From Saccharolobus shibatae B12 (GTDB lineage Archaea > Thermoproteota > Thermoprotei_A > Sulfolobales > Sulfolobaceae), in assembly GCF_019175345.1 (NCBI RefSeq), contig NZ_CP077717.1:1278001-1342000 (forward strand): a stretch of 64,000 nt of DNA. The letters are read 5' to 3'. Shown here piece after piece: positions 27,361 through 35,934 of this stretch. Under the pieces are notes generated by a model. The model saw only the letters and a program-made list of their open reading frames with translations, did no database searches and was not told the origin of the DNA. Every line of letters starts with the position of its first letter. Position 1 is the stretch's first letter. The position numbers were made by a program, and so were the translations under genes.

Positions 27361-27461
27361 TTTGTTAGAGGCGTAGCATGTAGTGCCTATATAGGTTAAG
27401 GGTGTTGGTAGTGCTAGACTTCCGGTTGAGGGTAGGCACTACATGCTTCGCCTCTAACAAA
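27361..27461. repeat. 101-bp imperfect palindrome of IS110 3' ends
   Basis: Arms 27361-27389 and 27433-27461 are inverse to each other at 28 of 29 positions (tttgttagaggcg.agcatg and so on), separated by 43 bases. They are the 3' regions of copy D2 and of the derivative D5, joined tail to tail. Confidence 0.8.
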
Positions 27462-27605
27462 GGTGGGGAATCGAGAATTTGCAGGCTTTAACCCTGTGTT
27501 CCTATATATTCTTTATCATAATACCTTGTTTTTCTTGTATAATATTAACTACCTTCAGCCCCTAGAATAACTTGGTTACAACCTCCTACACGGGGTCTGA
27601 TCCCC
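27433..27605 (-). mobile_element. Transposase-less IS110 derivative (D5), truncated
   Basis: It is organised like D4: the 3' piece (cactacatgcttcgcctctaac) joined to the leader with agcccctagaa (near 27557) and the loop heptamer ctcctac (27583-27589). It stops inside the ggggtctgatcccc hairpin and so lacks the closing arm of the main stem and the element terminus. The sequence joining 3' piece and leader (ggggaatcgagaatttg) resembles that in D4, so both derive from one deleted ancestor. Confidence 0.55.
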
Positions 27606-27676
27606 TATATAGCATTCTTGAATCATCCTAAAAATAACAAGAAATGCTTATATCCACTTTTACATTCATCTAATTA

Positions 27677-28591
27677 ATGAAATTTCTTATAACGGGAGGA
27701 GCAGGATTCCTCGGCTCTCATCTAATTGAACATTTAGATGGAGAAATTACGCTAGTTGATGATTTATCTACAGCAAAATACGAATTGCCGAAGAAAGTCA
27801 AATTCATCAGACAGAAAATAGAAAATTTTCATACTGACGAGAAGTTCGACTATGTAATTCATTTAGCTGCAAGACCCTCACCGGAAGATTACACTCAACA
27901 TCCCGTTGAAACCATATTATCGAATTCACTCGGAACATATAATGCCTTAGAAATAGCTAGGAAAAGCGATGCCGTATTTTTATACACATCCTCTTCAGAA
28001 ATTTACGGTAATGCAGAAATCATTCCAACACCAGAGGATTATTGGGGAAAAGTAAACCCCATAGGAGTTAGAAGCTGTTACGACGAGAGTAAAAGATTCT
28101 CCGAAGCACTAATCATGGCATACTACAGAGAATACGGTTTAGATACAAGAATACAGAGACCCTTTAACGTATATGGGCCAAGACTAAGAGAAGACGGAAG
28201 TTATGGTAGAGTAATTTCACGCTTTATTTACCAAGCATTAAAGGGAGAAGATTTGACAATTTTCGGAGACGGGAATCAGACTAGAGCATTCCTTTACGTG
28301 GATGATTGGATTGAAGCAACTCTAAAAATCCTATTCATGAATGGATTAAAAGGCGAGGTAATCAATATAGGTTCCGATAAAGAAACTAGAATAATAGACC
28401 TCGCAAACCTCATCATACAACTTACAAATAGTAAATCCAAAATCAAACTCTTACCACCCAGACAAGACGACCCACCAAGAAGAGCAGCAGATATAAGCAA
28501 GGCAAAGAAATTGTTAAACTGGGAACCCAAAACATCACTGGAAGAAGGCTTAAAGAAGACCATCGACTGGTTCAAGAGCGTGATGAAATGA
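27677..28591 (+). CDS. UDP-glucuronate decarboxylase-like / NAD-dependent sugar epimerase (extended SDR)
   Basis: The 304-residue protein has the NAD site ITGGAGFLGSHLIEHL, a TSSSEIYG serine motif, catalytic Tyr135-x3-Lys139 in SCYDESKRFSEALIM, then PFNVYGPRLR and FGDGNQTRAFLYVDD. The YDESKR and GDGNQTRAF blocks are closest in style to UDP-glucuronate decarboxylases, which make UDP-xylose; 4-epimerases and 4,6-dehydratases remain possible. It is the first gene of an operon overlapping UDP-glucose dehydrogenase by 4 bases (ATGA), which supports a UDP-glucuronate substrate. Confidence 0.8.
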   Translation: MKFLITGGAGFLGSHLIEHLDGEITLVDDLSTAKYELPKKVKFIRQKIENFHTDEKFDYVIHLAARPSPEDYTQHPVETILSNSLGTYNALEIARKSDAVFLYTSSSEIYGNAEIIPTPEDYWGKVNPIGVRSCYDESKRFSEALIMAYYREYGLDTRIQRPFNVYGPRLREDGSYGRVISRFIYQALKGEDLTIFGDGNQTRAFLYVDDWIEATLKILFMNGLKGEVINIGSDKETRIIDLANLIIQLTNSKSKIKLLPPRQDDPPRRAADISKAKKLLNWEPKTSLEEGLKKTIDWFKSVMK

Positions 28592-29808
28592 AAATCGGCA
28601 TAGTAGGTCTGGGTTACGTTGGATTAGTAACAGCAGCAGTTCTTGCGGATCAAGGACATTACGTGGCAGGGGTAGACATAGATGAGAATAAGGTAAAGGG
28701 GTTGAACTGCAACAGACTTCCCATATACGAGCCTGGACTCGATGAGTTAATAGCTAAAAATAGAGATCGCCTACACTTCACTAACAGATACGATGAAGTA
28801 TCTGAGGTTGAGCTCGCTTTCATAACAGTCTCCACTCCCACCATAAACGGGAGAATTAACCTGGACTACGTATTTTTAGCAGCTAAATCTCTTCGTATCA
28901 TACCTAAGGATTCCGTAATAGTCGTTAAGAGCACTGTAGTTCCCGGTACTTCAAGGAAAGTTAGGGAGATATCCGAGAGGGAAGTTGTTTCGAACCCCGA
29001 GTTCTTGAAGGAAGGATCTGCAATCCAAGATACGTTAAAGCCGGATAGGATAGTTATAGGGAGTGAGAGTAAAGAGGCAGGTGATTTAGTAGAAGAGTTG
29101 TGGAGATTTACCGGTTCTCCTATTTTTAGGACGACGCTGGAGGAGGCTGAAATGATAAAGTATGCTGCGAACTCCTTTTTGGCACTTAAAATCTCGTTTA
29201 TAAACGAGATTGCAAACCTTTGTGAGAAGTTACCGGGCTGTGATGCTAAGGTTGTTGCAAAGGTTATTGGTATGGATAAGAGGATATCCCCCTATTTCCT
29301 TGACCTAGGTTTGGGATGGGGTGGTTCTTGTTTCCCTAAGGATACTCAAGCCTTTGTATCATTTGCTAAGGACATGGGGGAGAGGTTGAGGACGGTGGAG
29401 GCTGCAATTGAGGTTAATAGTGAAAGGGCTGTAAGGGCTGTGAATTTGCTGAAGGGATTGATGGGTTCGCTAATGGGGAGGAGGGTGTGTGTTTTGGGTG
29501 TAGCGTTTAAGCCCAATACTGATGATACTAGAGAAAGTATGGCGATAAAGGTGATTAAGAAATTACTGGAGGAGGGTGCTGTGGTAATGGCTTATGATCC
29601 AAAGGCGAGGACTGATCTTGTTAATATGCTTCCATCAAAGGAGGAGTGTATAAGGGAGGCTGAGGGGGTTGTAGTTGCTACGGAGTGGGGTGAGTTTTAC
29701 GGTATTGAGGATCTTTTAAAGAATAAATACGTGGTTGATGGTAGGAGGGTTTTGAGGAAGGAGTTGATGGATGGGAGGTATTTTAGGGCTATAGGGTTGG
29801 GGTATTGA
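28588..29808 (+). CDS. ugd: UDP-glucose 6-dehydrogenase
   Basis: The 406-residue protein has the N-terminal NAD fold KIGIVGLGYVGLVTAAVLAD, a VKSTVVPGT strand, NPEFLKEGSAIQD, the lysine block MIKYAANSFLALKISFINE and the thiohemiacetal-forming Cys248 in GWGGSCFPKD, then GVAFKPNTDDTRESMA. It oxidises UDP-glucose to UDP-glucuronate with two NAD+. GDP-mannose dehydrogenase is a less likely alternative given the neighbouring uridylyltransferase-type gene. The gene overlaps both neighbours by 4 bases, indicating translational coupling. Confidence 0.88.
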   Translation: MKIGIVGLGYVGLVTAAVLADQGHYVAGVDIDENKVKGLNCNRLPIYEPGLDELIAKNRDRLHFTNRYDEVSEVELAFITVSTPTINGRINLDYVFLAAKSLRIIPKDSVIVVKSTVVPGTSRKVREISEREVVSNPEFLKEGSAIQDTLKPDRIVIGSESKEAGDLVEELWRFTGSPIFRTTLEEAEMIKYAANSFLALKISFINEIANLCEKLPGCDAKVVAKVIGMDKRISPYFLDLGLGWGGSCFPKDTQAFVSFAKDMGERLRTVEAAIEVNSERAVRAVNLLKGLMGSLMGRRVCVLGVAFKPNTDDTRESMAIKVIKKLLEEGAVVMAYDPKARTDLVNMLPSKEECIREAEGVVVATEWGEFYGIEDLLKNKYVVDGRRVLRKELMDGRYFRAIGLGY

Positions 29809-30569
29809 TGCAGGCTATAATAACTGCCGGTGGGTTGGGGACTAGGATGTTGCCTATTAGTAAGGAGATTCCTAAGGAGATGTTGCCCGTTCCGGTTAAC
29901 GGGGAGTTAAAGCCCATTATTCAAGTTATATTTGAGCAGCTTTACGATCAGGGGGTAAGGGAGTTCATCGTGGTGGTTAGTAGGAGTAAGAGGGTTATAG
30001 AGGATTATTTTACTCCGGATTACGATTTCTTGGATTATTTGGAGAGGGAGGGTAAGTTGAAACAGGCTAGTAGTTTAAGGGGTTTTTATGAGAGGGTTGA
30101 GGGGAGTAATATTGTGTTTTTGACTCAATATAGGCAGAGGGGGTTTGGTGAGGCGGTGTTGAGGACTGAGCCTTATGTTGGGGGTTCGTTTCTTGTTGTG
30201 GCTGCGGATACGTTGGTATTTGATCTTGACATTGGTCGTATGTCTACTAATTCGTTTCTGGTTACTGAGGTTGAGGATCCTAGACCTTACGGTGTGGTAA
30301 TTACTGATGGTGAGGGTAATGTGATTGATGTTGAGGAGAAGCCTCAATTTCCGAGGTCTAATCTCATCATAATTCCTTATTATGTGTTTGATGAGAGAAT
30401 TTTTCAAGCGTTAAAAAGGGTGCATTTTGAGAGGGAGTTGCAACTTACTGACGGTATAAGAAACTTAATAAGGGAAGGAGTGGTTTTCAAGGCCATAAGA
30501 GTAAAGGATACGTACGATCTGGGTAATTTTGAAGGATATGTCAACTATCTAAGAAGGTATACAAAATGA
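29805..30569 (+). CDS. galU: UTP-glucose-1-phosphate uridylyltransferase-like nucleotidyltransferase
   Basis: The 254-residue protein opens with the nucleotidyltransferase signature IITAGGLGTRMLPISKEIPKEMLPV and has FIVVVSRSKRVIEDYF, GFGEAVLRTEPYVGGSFLVVAAD and VEEKPQFP, as in GalU-type enzymes. KPIIQVIFEQLYDQG is the usual GalU helix. It would make UDP-glucose from UTP and glucose-1-phosphate, feeding the dehydrogenase encoded just upstream. It is shorter than bacterial GalU (~300) but within the archaeal range. Confidence 0.82.
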   Translation: MMQAIITAGGLGTRMLPISKEIPKEMLPVPVNGELKPIIQVIFEQLYDQGVREFIVVVSRSKRVIEDYFTPDYDFLDYLEREGKLKQASSLRGFYERVEGSNIVFLTQYRQRGFGEAVLRTEPYVGGSFLVVAADTLVFDLDIGRMSTNSFLVTEVEDPRPYGVVITDGEGNVIDVEEKPQFPRSNLIIIPYYVFDERIFQALKRVHFERELQLTDGIRNLIREGVVFKAIRVKDTYDLGNFEGYVNYLRRYTK

Positions 30570-31504
30570 AAATAACGATAATAGGAGCTGAAGGTAAATA
30601 TAATGCTGAGTATTTCTTTATTAAAGCCTTTAAAAGATTGGGTTATGAAGTTAACTTCATAGATCAGTATGAGGGTATAAGGAGAAAGACTTTAATAAGA
30701 TTATTATCTACTAGATTATCTATTTTCAGAAAATTTTTGAACAATATAAGAATAAATAAAATCATTAGAAATATGGATCTTGGAAATTCTGATATAATCT
30801 TAGTATTTAAAGGCGAACTTTTAACTGAAAGTAGTCTTAAAATTCTTTCAGATTACAATGTATATTTATTTTATCCAGATACCTTCAGATTTGGATTAAT
30901 TCTAAAAGATCGTTTACAATATTTTAACGGTGTGATAGTCACGACTCTCCATAAGATATTTTACGAGAAATTAGGTGCTAAGAGAGTAATTAGTATCTGG
31001 TGGGCATGTGATCCTGAAGTACACAGAAAATTAAATGAGGAAAAGATATATGATGTGTCATTTGTCGGTACGTTCTATCCGAATAGATGGCTAACTTTAA
31101 GTAAAGTTAAAAGAAAGCCACATGTTTTTGGTAATTTTTGGTACCTAAAAGCTGGTTATCATCATCCTCCAGTGTATGGAGAAGATTATATAAAAATTAT
31201 AAATCAAACAAAGATTAATCTTAATATTCATCATCCTAGCGACTTGAAAGCAGAAGCGCCTAATATGAGGGTTTTTGAAGTGGCTGGTTCATCGGGATTC
31301 ATATTAACGGAAAGAATGAGCATTCTAAGGAATATTTTTAAGAATATAGAAACATATTCTGATTTAGATGAACTTAATGAAAAGATAGAGTATTATGTTA
31401 ATGATGATAAAGTTAGAGAAGAAGTTGGTTATAGTCTTCGTCAGCAGTGTATAGACAAGCATACTTATATCCATAGAGTCGAAAGAATACTTAAGGAAAT
31501 TTAA
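30566..31504 (+). CDS. CgeB/DUF3880-like glycosyltransferase
   Basis: The 312-residue protein starts KITIIGAEGKYNAEYFFIKAF and has VYLFYPDTFRFG, YDVSFVGTFYPNR, and INLNIHHPSDLKAEAPNMRVFEVAGSSGFILTE, the hallmark C-terminal block of CgeB-like GT-B enzymes. It probably uses the nucleotide sugar made by the three upstream genes, whose last member it overlaps by 4 bases. The codon usage is more AT-rich than in the three preceding genes, so it may have joined this operon later. The acceptor is unknown. Confidence 0.75.
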   Translation: MKITIIGAEGKYNAEYFFIKAFKRLGYEVNFIDQYEGIRRKTLIRLLSTRLSIFRKFLNNIRINKIIRNMDLGNSDIILVFKGELLTESSLKILSDYNVYLFYPDTFRFGLILKDRLQYFNGVIVTTLHKIFYEKLGAKRVISIWWACDPEVHRKLNEEKIYDVSFVGTFYPNRWLTLSKVKRKPHVFGNFWYLKAGYHHPPVYGEDYIKIINQTKINLNIHHPSDLKAEAPNMRVFEVAGSSGFILTERMSILRNIFKNIETYSDLDELNEKIEYYVNDDKVREEVGYSLRQQCIDKHTYIHRVERILKEI

Positions 31505-31851
31505 AACCTTTAATATTTTCATTTTTATTGAAATATTCATAGCGTATTTTTCTTAAAAGATAAATGATAGGATAAATAATTTGATGGTCAGATTTATTAC
31601 AAGATTAGTATTTTTCAATCATGTGCTATCCCTTAGCGATGAACCCAACTACGTTAAGTACTTATCGGAAAATCATTATAATTTCATAGTTCTCATAAAT
31701 AATGAGTAAGAATATATACGATTTTCGAATATAGATATAAATGAATTGAATTTATATTAAATAATTAAATTAAAATTTTTATTTATTTTATTATAAAATT
31801 TAATAAGCGAAAGGCCAAATATATCTAAATTTTTAAATTTTAATATACATT
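31505..31851. other. AT-rich intergenic region
   Basis: Apart from the short frame at 31584-31709 I see no gene. The part 31710-31850 is extremely AT-rich with runs of aaattttaattt type and stops in all frames, up to the left end of element X at 31852. Confidence 0.5.
31584..31709 (+). pseudogene. Short frame resembling the start of a glycosyltransferase
   Basis: ATG at 31584 opens 41 codons: RFITRLVFFNHVLSLSDEP, then YVKYLSENHYNFIVLINNE and stop. The strand-loop-helix-strand pattern is like the first 40 residues of a GT-B enzyme. It has no continuation, so it may be a truncated gene; it is too short to be certain. Confidence 0.3.
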
Positions 31852-32924
31852 GACTCTGGGACAAAAAACCTTAGATACCCCTTGTTTTGTATTATGAACA
31901 CATGAATAAGAAGTTAACTCAGAAGGATTTCGACAACTTCAAGGAGTCAATAGAGGACTTGATCAAGCTGTACAAGGAAAGTAGGCTCAGTAAGATGAAG
32001 AACACTAAGGAGAGCGAAGAGGAGAGGTTAGATTAAGAAGCTTCGGTCAAGAGTTAAGAAAGGACATAGATGAAGCAGCGAAGTTCGTGAAAATCAAGGA
32101 AGAACAAGGGAGGAAGAGCAAGCTAACCCCACAAGAGAAGGCGTACATACTGATAATCAAGGAATACCTAGGATTATCCAACAGGGAAACCGCAGAACTT
32201 GCATCACTACTGAACCTAACGAAGGAGGAGATAAGCTACAAGACCGTAGAGAGACTATACTCCCACCCTCACGTCTTCGTCATCCTCTACAACCTGCTCT
32301 CAAAGATCGTTGGTGGCCTTAAGGTGGACGCGGTCATAGACGGGCTATTCCCTAGTAGTGACCAAGCATTATAGGACTGAAAGGGAGAAGTCCGGGGAAG
32401 GGGTGAAGGAGGTGAAGGATTTCGTGTACTCCTTCTTCATCTTTGACTTAGGCAGTAACTTGATTGTGGCTTACGGTTATTCGCTTAAGAGTGAGAGGGA
32501 GGCTTATGAGATGGCCCTTGGAGTTCTGAGGGATCTTGGTGTGGAAGTGGACTCCTTGAGGGCTGATAAGTACTACGGTAAGTCTACGCTGGATGACTTC
32601 CCTGATTCCGAGGTTTACTTGATACCTAAGTCTAATGCCACGATTAAGGGAGGGAAGAGGTGGAGGGAGATGGTATTGAGGTTCATGAGGAACCCGCTGG
32701 AGTATTTGGAGGAGTATTTTAAGCGTGAGAGGGCGGAGTCTCTGATCTCCTCCATCAAAAGGAGGACAGGGTGGATCATAAATAAGGTTAGGGAAGAGAG
32801 GATTCACTTGACGGTCTTAGCTAGGGTCGCGATTCACGACCTACTGTGGTCTAAAGCGTTAGATTAAAAATCTTGAAATGCTATATAAATTTAGAAACCC
32901 ATTAGACTAATTTGTCCCAGACTC
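31852..32924 (+). mobile_element. DDE insertion sequence X (1073 bp)
   Basis: Inverted ends are gactctgggacaaa at 31852 and tttgtcccagactc ending at 32924 (13 of 14 positions match). The element holds one broken transposase. Fragments of the same element lie at 6858-7019, 9246-9350 and 25777-25938, two of them interrupted by IS110-like copies. I do not assign an IS family name. Confidence 0.85.
31902..32867 (+). pseudogene. Transposase of element X, frameshifted
   Basis: Three frames together make a DDE-type transposase: MNKKLTQKDFDNFKESIEDL (31902 on), then LRKDIDEAAKFVKIKEEQ and a helix-turn-helix-like LSNRETAELASLLNLTKEEI up to VDAVIDG (first Asp). A break near 32355 is followed by VTKHYRTERE, LRADKYYGKSTLDD (second Asp) and RERAESLISSIKRRTGWI (Glu), stopping at 32865-32867. 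The break separates the first aspartate from the rest, so no active protein is made without repair. Confidence 0.75.
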
Positions 32925-33276
32925 GTATACATTAAAGCGTTAAAGATGATTGACTTCAGAGAAATTTAAATTAGATTTCAAATTGACTAAATCGTTATTT
33001 TTATTGACAGTGCAGTTATTAAATTATAAATTATCATATGAAAGAGCCCATCTCTTAGAGAGTATGAAATAAAAATTTACCTTTTAAAGACATGATTCAT
33101 AGCCAAATGACAGTATTTTTCTTGAAATTTTATAGGCTAGTGGTAGCAAATGGAACTGTGAATAACCTCAAATCATCAAAGATTTAATGATAAAGGTTTC
33201 TCCTTTTACAGCTTACTTTCTATATGCAGTCTTGAAGTTTCTCTGCAATTTAAAAAAAATAAAATTACATTAGAAT
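32925..33276. other. Intergenic region without a gene
   Basis: I find no open frame with a start and no repeat. It contains several AT-rich TATA-like words but no gene follows them before the MITE-like element at 33277. Confidence 0.45.
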
Positions 33277-33456
33277 AGCAGTTGTTCTACTTTAACGTAG
33301 CTTAAAGATTTTCATTAAACCTAGTGAATCGTCTAAACATATATCAGTTTACTTGAGGAATTCCTCCTCATATTTTTAATTCACTAAACACTAAACTAAA
33401 AACTTTATCGGTAGTGCCGGGAATTTTGTATTACCGAGGAAAATTAGAACAACTGC
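33277..33456 (-). mobile_element. MITE-like deletion derivative of the IS4/ISH3-like element (180 bp)
   Basis: Both terminal repeats of C1 are present (agcagttgttctac at the left, gaacaactgct at the right) with the flanking non-coding ends (aaagattttcattaaacctag; actttatcggtagtgccggg), and no transposase. The middle 33340-33390 is unrelated AT-rich sequence. It could be moved by the C1 transposase. Confidence 0.8.
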
Positions 33457-33463
33457 TATTATC

Positions 33464-33697
33464 AAATATAAATCTTGCCCTTTAATGTCTGACCAAGTAA
33501 AATTTAATACTAGCGATTTTAAAGCGAATATAAATAAAGTGTTTATTAGCTAAATTTTCTATATCTAAGAAGCTTAATCTTAATATTTGTTCTTAATAGA
33601 TATTCTTATCAATTTATAAATAAAGGCACTATGCACTCTTTTTACGAAAAATAGTAAAGTTTAAGTAAAACTTAACGTATCGTAATATAAAATTCCG
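33464..33697. other. Intergenic region with an IS630-like end
   Basis: Bases 33466-33490 (aaatataaatcttgcccttta) are the inverse of the terminal sequence at 14025-14044. The remaining bases up to the stop of the protease gene at 33698 show no gene. Confidence 0.4.
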
Positions 33698-34641
33698 TCA
33701 CGCCTTTTTCTCTGGAGTTCCCGCAAGTACAAGCTTTATGAACGCCCTTCCGTTAGAGTTTTCAACTATCTTATGAGCTGTAGTGAGTTGAAACGTTATT
33801 CTAGTAATATGATAAACTGACAGAATTAAATCTTGTAAGTTCTGGTCATTCTCTAGATCAGTTATCTTTAAGCCGAGTTCCTTTAACTTATCCCTACTTA
33901 TAGGAGTTGCATGTGATTTCAACTCTTTATGATCGCTTAAATAATTTACAATCCTTTCAGCCTTTTTCTCTGCATCGGCATCTCCCTTAAACATATATTT
34001 TACTAACCATTCCCTTCCCAACTTTTTAGTTAATTCTAATGCGTTTCTTGCCTCTTCAAGTATAGCAGGAGGATATTGCTGGATTTTAGGTGCCCAGACT
34101 AGTAAACTGTCTCTGTCCTTTTTAACTTCTTCCTTAGCTCTCTCAAACTCCTCTAATATTGACTGAGCTGAAATTGACACCTGACCATAAGGCATAGTAA
34201 CAACAAACTGAGGATCTATAGGACCTAGATTAGAGTGTTTCCCCATTATTACCTCATCTGAGGCTAAAGCAAATAATGTCGCTGCAGACATCGCTGCATC
34301 TGGTACAACTACAGTAATTCTATCGAATTTCTGTCTTAAATATTCTATAATACTCTGTGTTGCCTCAATTTGACCACCGGGACTATGGATTATAAACATT
34401 AATTCTTTACTCCTCAATCCGTAGACCGTTTCCATAAATGCTTGTTTGTCAGCCCAAATAATTTGAACGTCAATAGGGCTTGCTATAGGTTATCCATCCA
34501 TCTCGTAGCATAGAGAATGACAGGTTTTTGTAAATAGTTGGACAGCTCTTTTAAATACCTTCTTCTAACATTATCTAACGCGTTAGGATCGCTTTTTCTT
34601 AAATTTGATACTTCAGATAAAATTTCAGACCATGTGGGCAA
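33698..34641 (-). pseudogene. ClpP-class serine protease (SDH_sah type), frameshifted
   Basis: The C-terminal 245 residues (34435 to 33698) form a ClpP/crotonase fold: LMFIIHSPGGQIEATQSIIEYL, VVVPDAAMSAATLFALASDEV with the likely nucleophile Ser, and IMGKHSNLGPIDPQF. Upstream, a TTG at 34641 after aaggtg opens PTWSEILSEVSNLRKSDPN, then VILYATRWMDNL before a stop. The family normally continues without a gap, and here it resumes in another frame with SPIDVQIIWADKQAFMETVYG, so one frameshift near 34485 breaks the gene. Members are often membrane-associated proteases of unknown substrate. Confidence 0.75.
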
Positions 34642-34651
34642 AAAATACACC

Positions 34652-34816
34652 TTAAATTATTGAGGAGGTAGAAGGAACTATTTTAACCTCTTTAAAAGAA
34701 GAATAGATCTGATTTACTTTCTCCATGTATTTGTTATAAACCTCAAGAAGTTCTAGTAAATCGTTAATATACACAGTGGCATTTTTATCAAGCTTTTCCA
34801 CATCCTCACGGGTCAT
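34652..34816 (-). CDS. Small helical protein (54 residues) upstream of the protease
   Basis: ATG at 34816 opens 54 codons: MTREDVEKLDKNATVYINDL, LELLEVYNKYMEKVNQIYSS and a C-terminal hydrophobic/Ser tail. It is almost all helical with heptad-like leucines and could form a coiled coil. It ends 10 bases before the TTG start of the protease gene, so the two would be co-transcribed. The family is not recognised. A small partner or chaperone of the protease is a guess. Confidence 0.55.
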   Translation of the reverse strand: MTREDVEKLDKNATVYINDLLELLEVYNKYMEKVNQIYSSFKEVKIVPSTSSII

Positions 34817-35208
34817 TTTTCATCAAGTATATATTTAGTGAGAATAAAATAAGTTTAACTAGAATAATCTGTTAGAACGTATATAGATGTATTACATACT
34901 ATCATATATGAATATTATGAAAATAATTAGGCAACGTTATTTTAAAACTTTCCTTTAATTCTGCTTTGTAGGTTACTTCAATTTTTATCAAAGCCACCGT
35001 GGAGCTTACTTTTAAATCAACGCTTGAATTTAAGGAAAATCGATGAGCTCAACATCTAAGGAAAATGAACTAGTCCACAAAGCACTCTTTCTCATAACCC
35101 TTAATAATCTTCATATTAAAATCAAGTAATACTTTATTACAGTTTTTCATGGGATATTACAGCTTATAGAAACAAAAATTATTAATCGTACAATGGTAAA
35201 GAACATTC
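34817..35208. other. Intergenic region with one very short frame
   Basis: At 35043-35129 a 28-codon frame (MSSTSKENELVHKALFLITL and eight more residues) follows a TATA-like cttttaaat at about 35010-35018 at leaderless spacing. It is too short to support a function. The rest holds the divergent promoters of 34816 and 35209. Confidence 0.3.
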
Positions 35209-35865
35209 ATGAAATTTCTTGAAAGAGAAGAGGGACTGATATGTCTATATTTCAATCCTATGGAGGAATTAACTGATTTGCAATATCTTAGATTAGCAAA
35301 GACTTTTCTTAACGCATATCTTAGACAAACGGAAATCTTTCGAGGGGAGTCTCCATCGCGTTATCCCAGTATAGAATATACTCTTGCAGAAATGCTATCG
35401 TATATTCATGATAAATGCGTTAGAAGATGGAAAATAGAAAAAGCAGAGATGAAAAATGAACAGCTAAAGAAAAACGAATATCTAAATATATCTTCAATAA
35501 TACCCTCCATGATTAACTTTAATGCTTCTTTGCTTGATTTCTTAGAGTCACTTAGGCTGGGGTATATGTATGATGCAATAATAAAAGTTGCTGCAGAGTC
35601 GGTCTATTTCATAATTTCAAGGTTTATGCTAAGACAGCTTAACGGTATTTTTAGATATCCTAAAAAGGAAGAGTTCTCAGAATATTTGAGAAATAACGTA
35701 AAAAATGTGGATGAATTCTTGTTAAAAATTCAGAAATATGTAAGTAGTGTCGAAATATGGCAATTCATTAATAATCCAATCAGTATTGATGAAACATACG
35801 TAAAAGATTTAGCAAAAAACTTAAAGAAAATTAGAGAAAAATATTTTAAAACAACAATAAAGTAA
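35209..35865 (+). CDS. Unrecognised helical protein next to the ATPase pair
   Basis: The 218-residue protein begins KFLEREEGLICLYFNPMEEL. It is predicted to be mostly helical, with amphipathic stretches such as IIPSMINFNASLLDFLESL and KDLAKNLKKIREKYFKTTIK, and has no signal peptide or clear membrane span. No enzyme motif is visible. The next gene starts 69 bases downstream, separated by a perfect GGGGAGCTCCCC palindrome that could terminate transcription, so co-transcription is uncertain. It may be an independent gene or an accessory part of the ATPase system. Confidence 0.65.
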   Translation: MKFLEREEGLICLYFNPMEELTDLQYLRLAKTFLNAYLRQTEIFRGESPSRYPSIEYTLAEMLSYIHDKCVRRWKIEKAEMKNEQLKKNEYLNISSIIPSMINFNASLLDFLESLRLGYMYDAIIKVAAESVYFIISRFMLRQLNGIFRYPKKEEFSEYLRNNVKNVDEFLLKIQKYVSSVEIWQFINNPISIDETYVKDLAKNLKKIREKYFKTTIK

Positions 35866-35869
35866 AATG

Positions 35870-35890
35870 TAAAGAGGCATTGGGGAGCTC
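35870..35890 (+). repeat. Left copy of a 21-bp inverted repeat (partner 40119-40139)
   Basis: This sequence (from taaagagg to gagctc) is the exact reverse complement of 40119-40139. The two copies bracket 4.2 kb containing the ATPase pair, TnpB element, VapBC and a MITE. The copy at 35870 also contributes to the palindrome ttggggagctccccaa (35880-35895). Confidence 0.8.
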
Positions 35891-35934
35891 CCCAAGCAAA
35901 TGAATATTTATTTTTATGTTTTTAAATATTAGGT

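Larger units (their letters stand above)
25939..27386 (+). mobile_element. IS110-like element, copy D2
   Basis: The 5' terminus is ctcctacggggaattc at 25939. The transposase reading follows at 26230, and the 3' end stops at about 27386 (gtgcctatatag). The 3' non-coding part is shorter than in D1, apparently by deletion between two cctatat words. Together with 25777-25938 it forms an inverted near-duplicate of 5267-7019. Confidence 0.75.

Noticed and set aside
30075-30407. 110-codon minus-strand frame in the uridylyltransferase gene
   Set aside because: The plus-strand gene has clear catalytic motifs and operon overlaps; the antisense frame has none.
35880-35895. Palindrome ttggggagctccccaa as a transposon end
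   Set aside because: Only this copy is a full palindrome; no paired end or element structure was found apart from the 21-bp inverse at 40119, which is reported separately.
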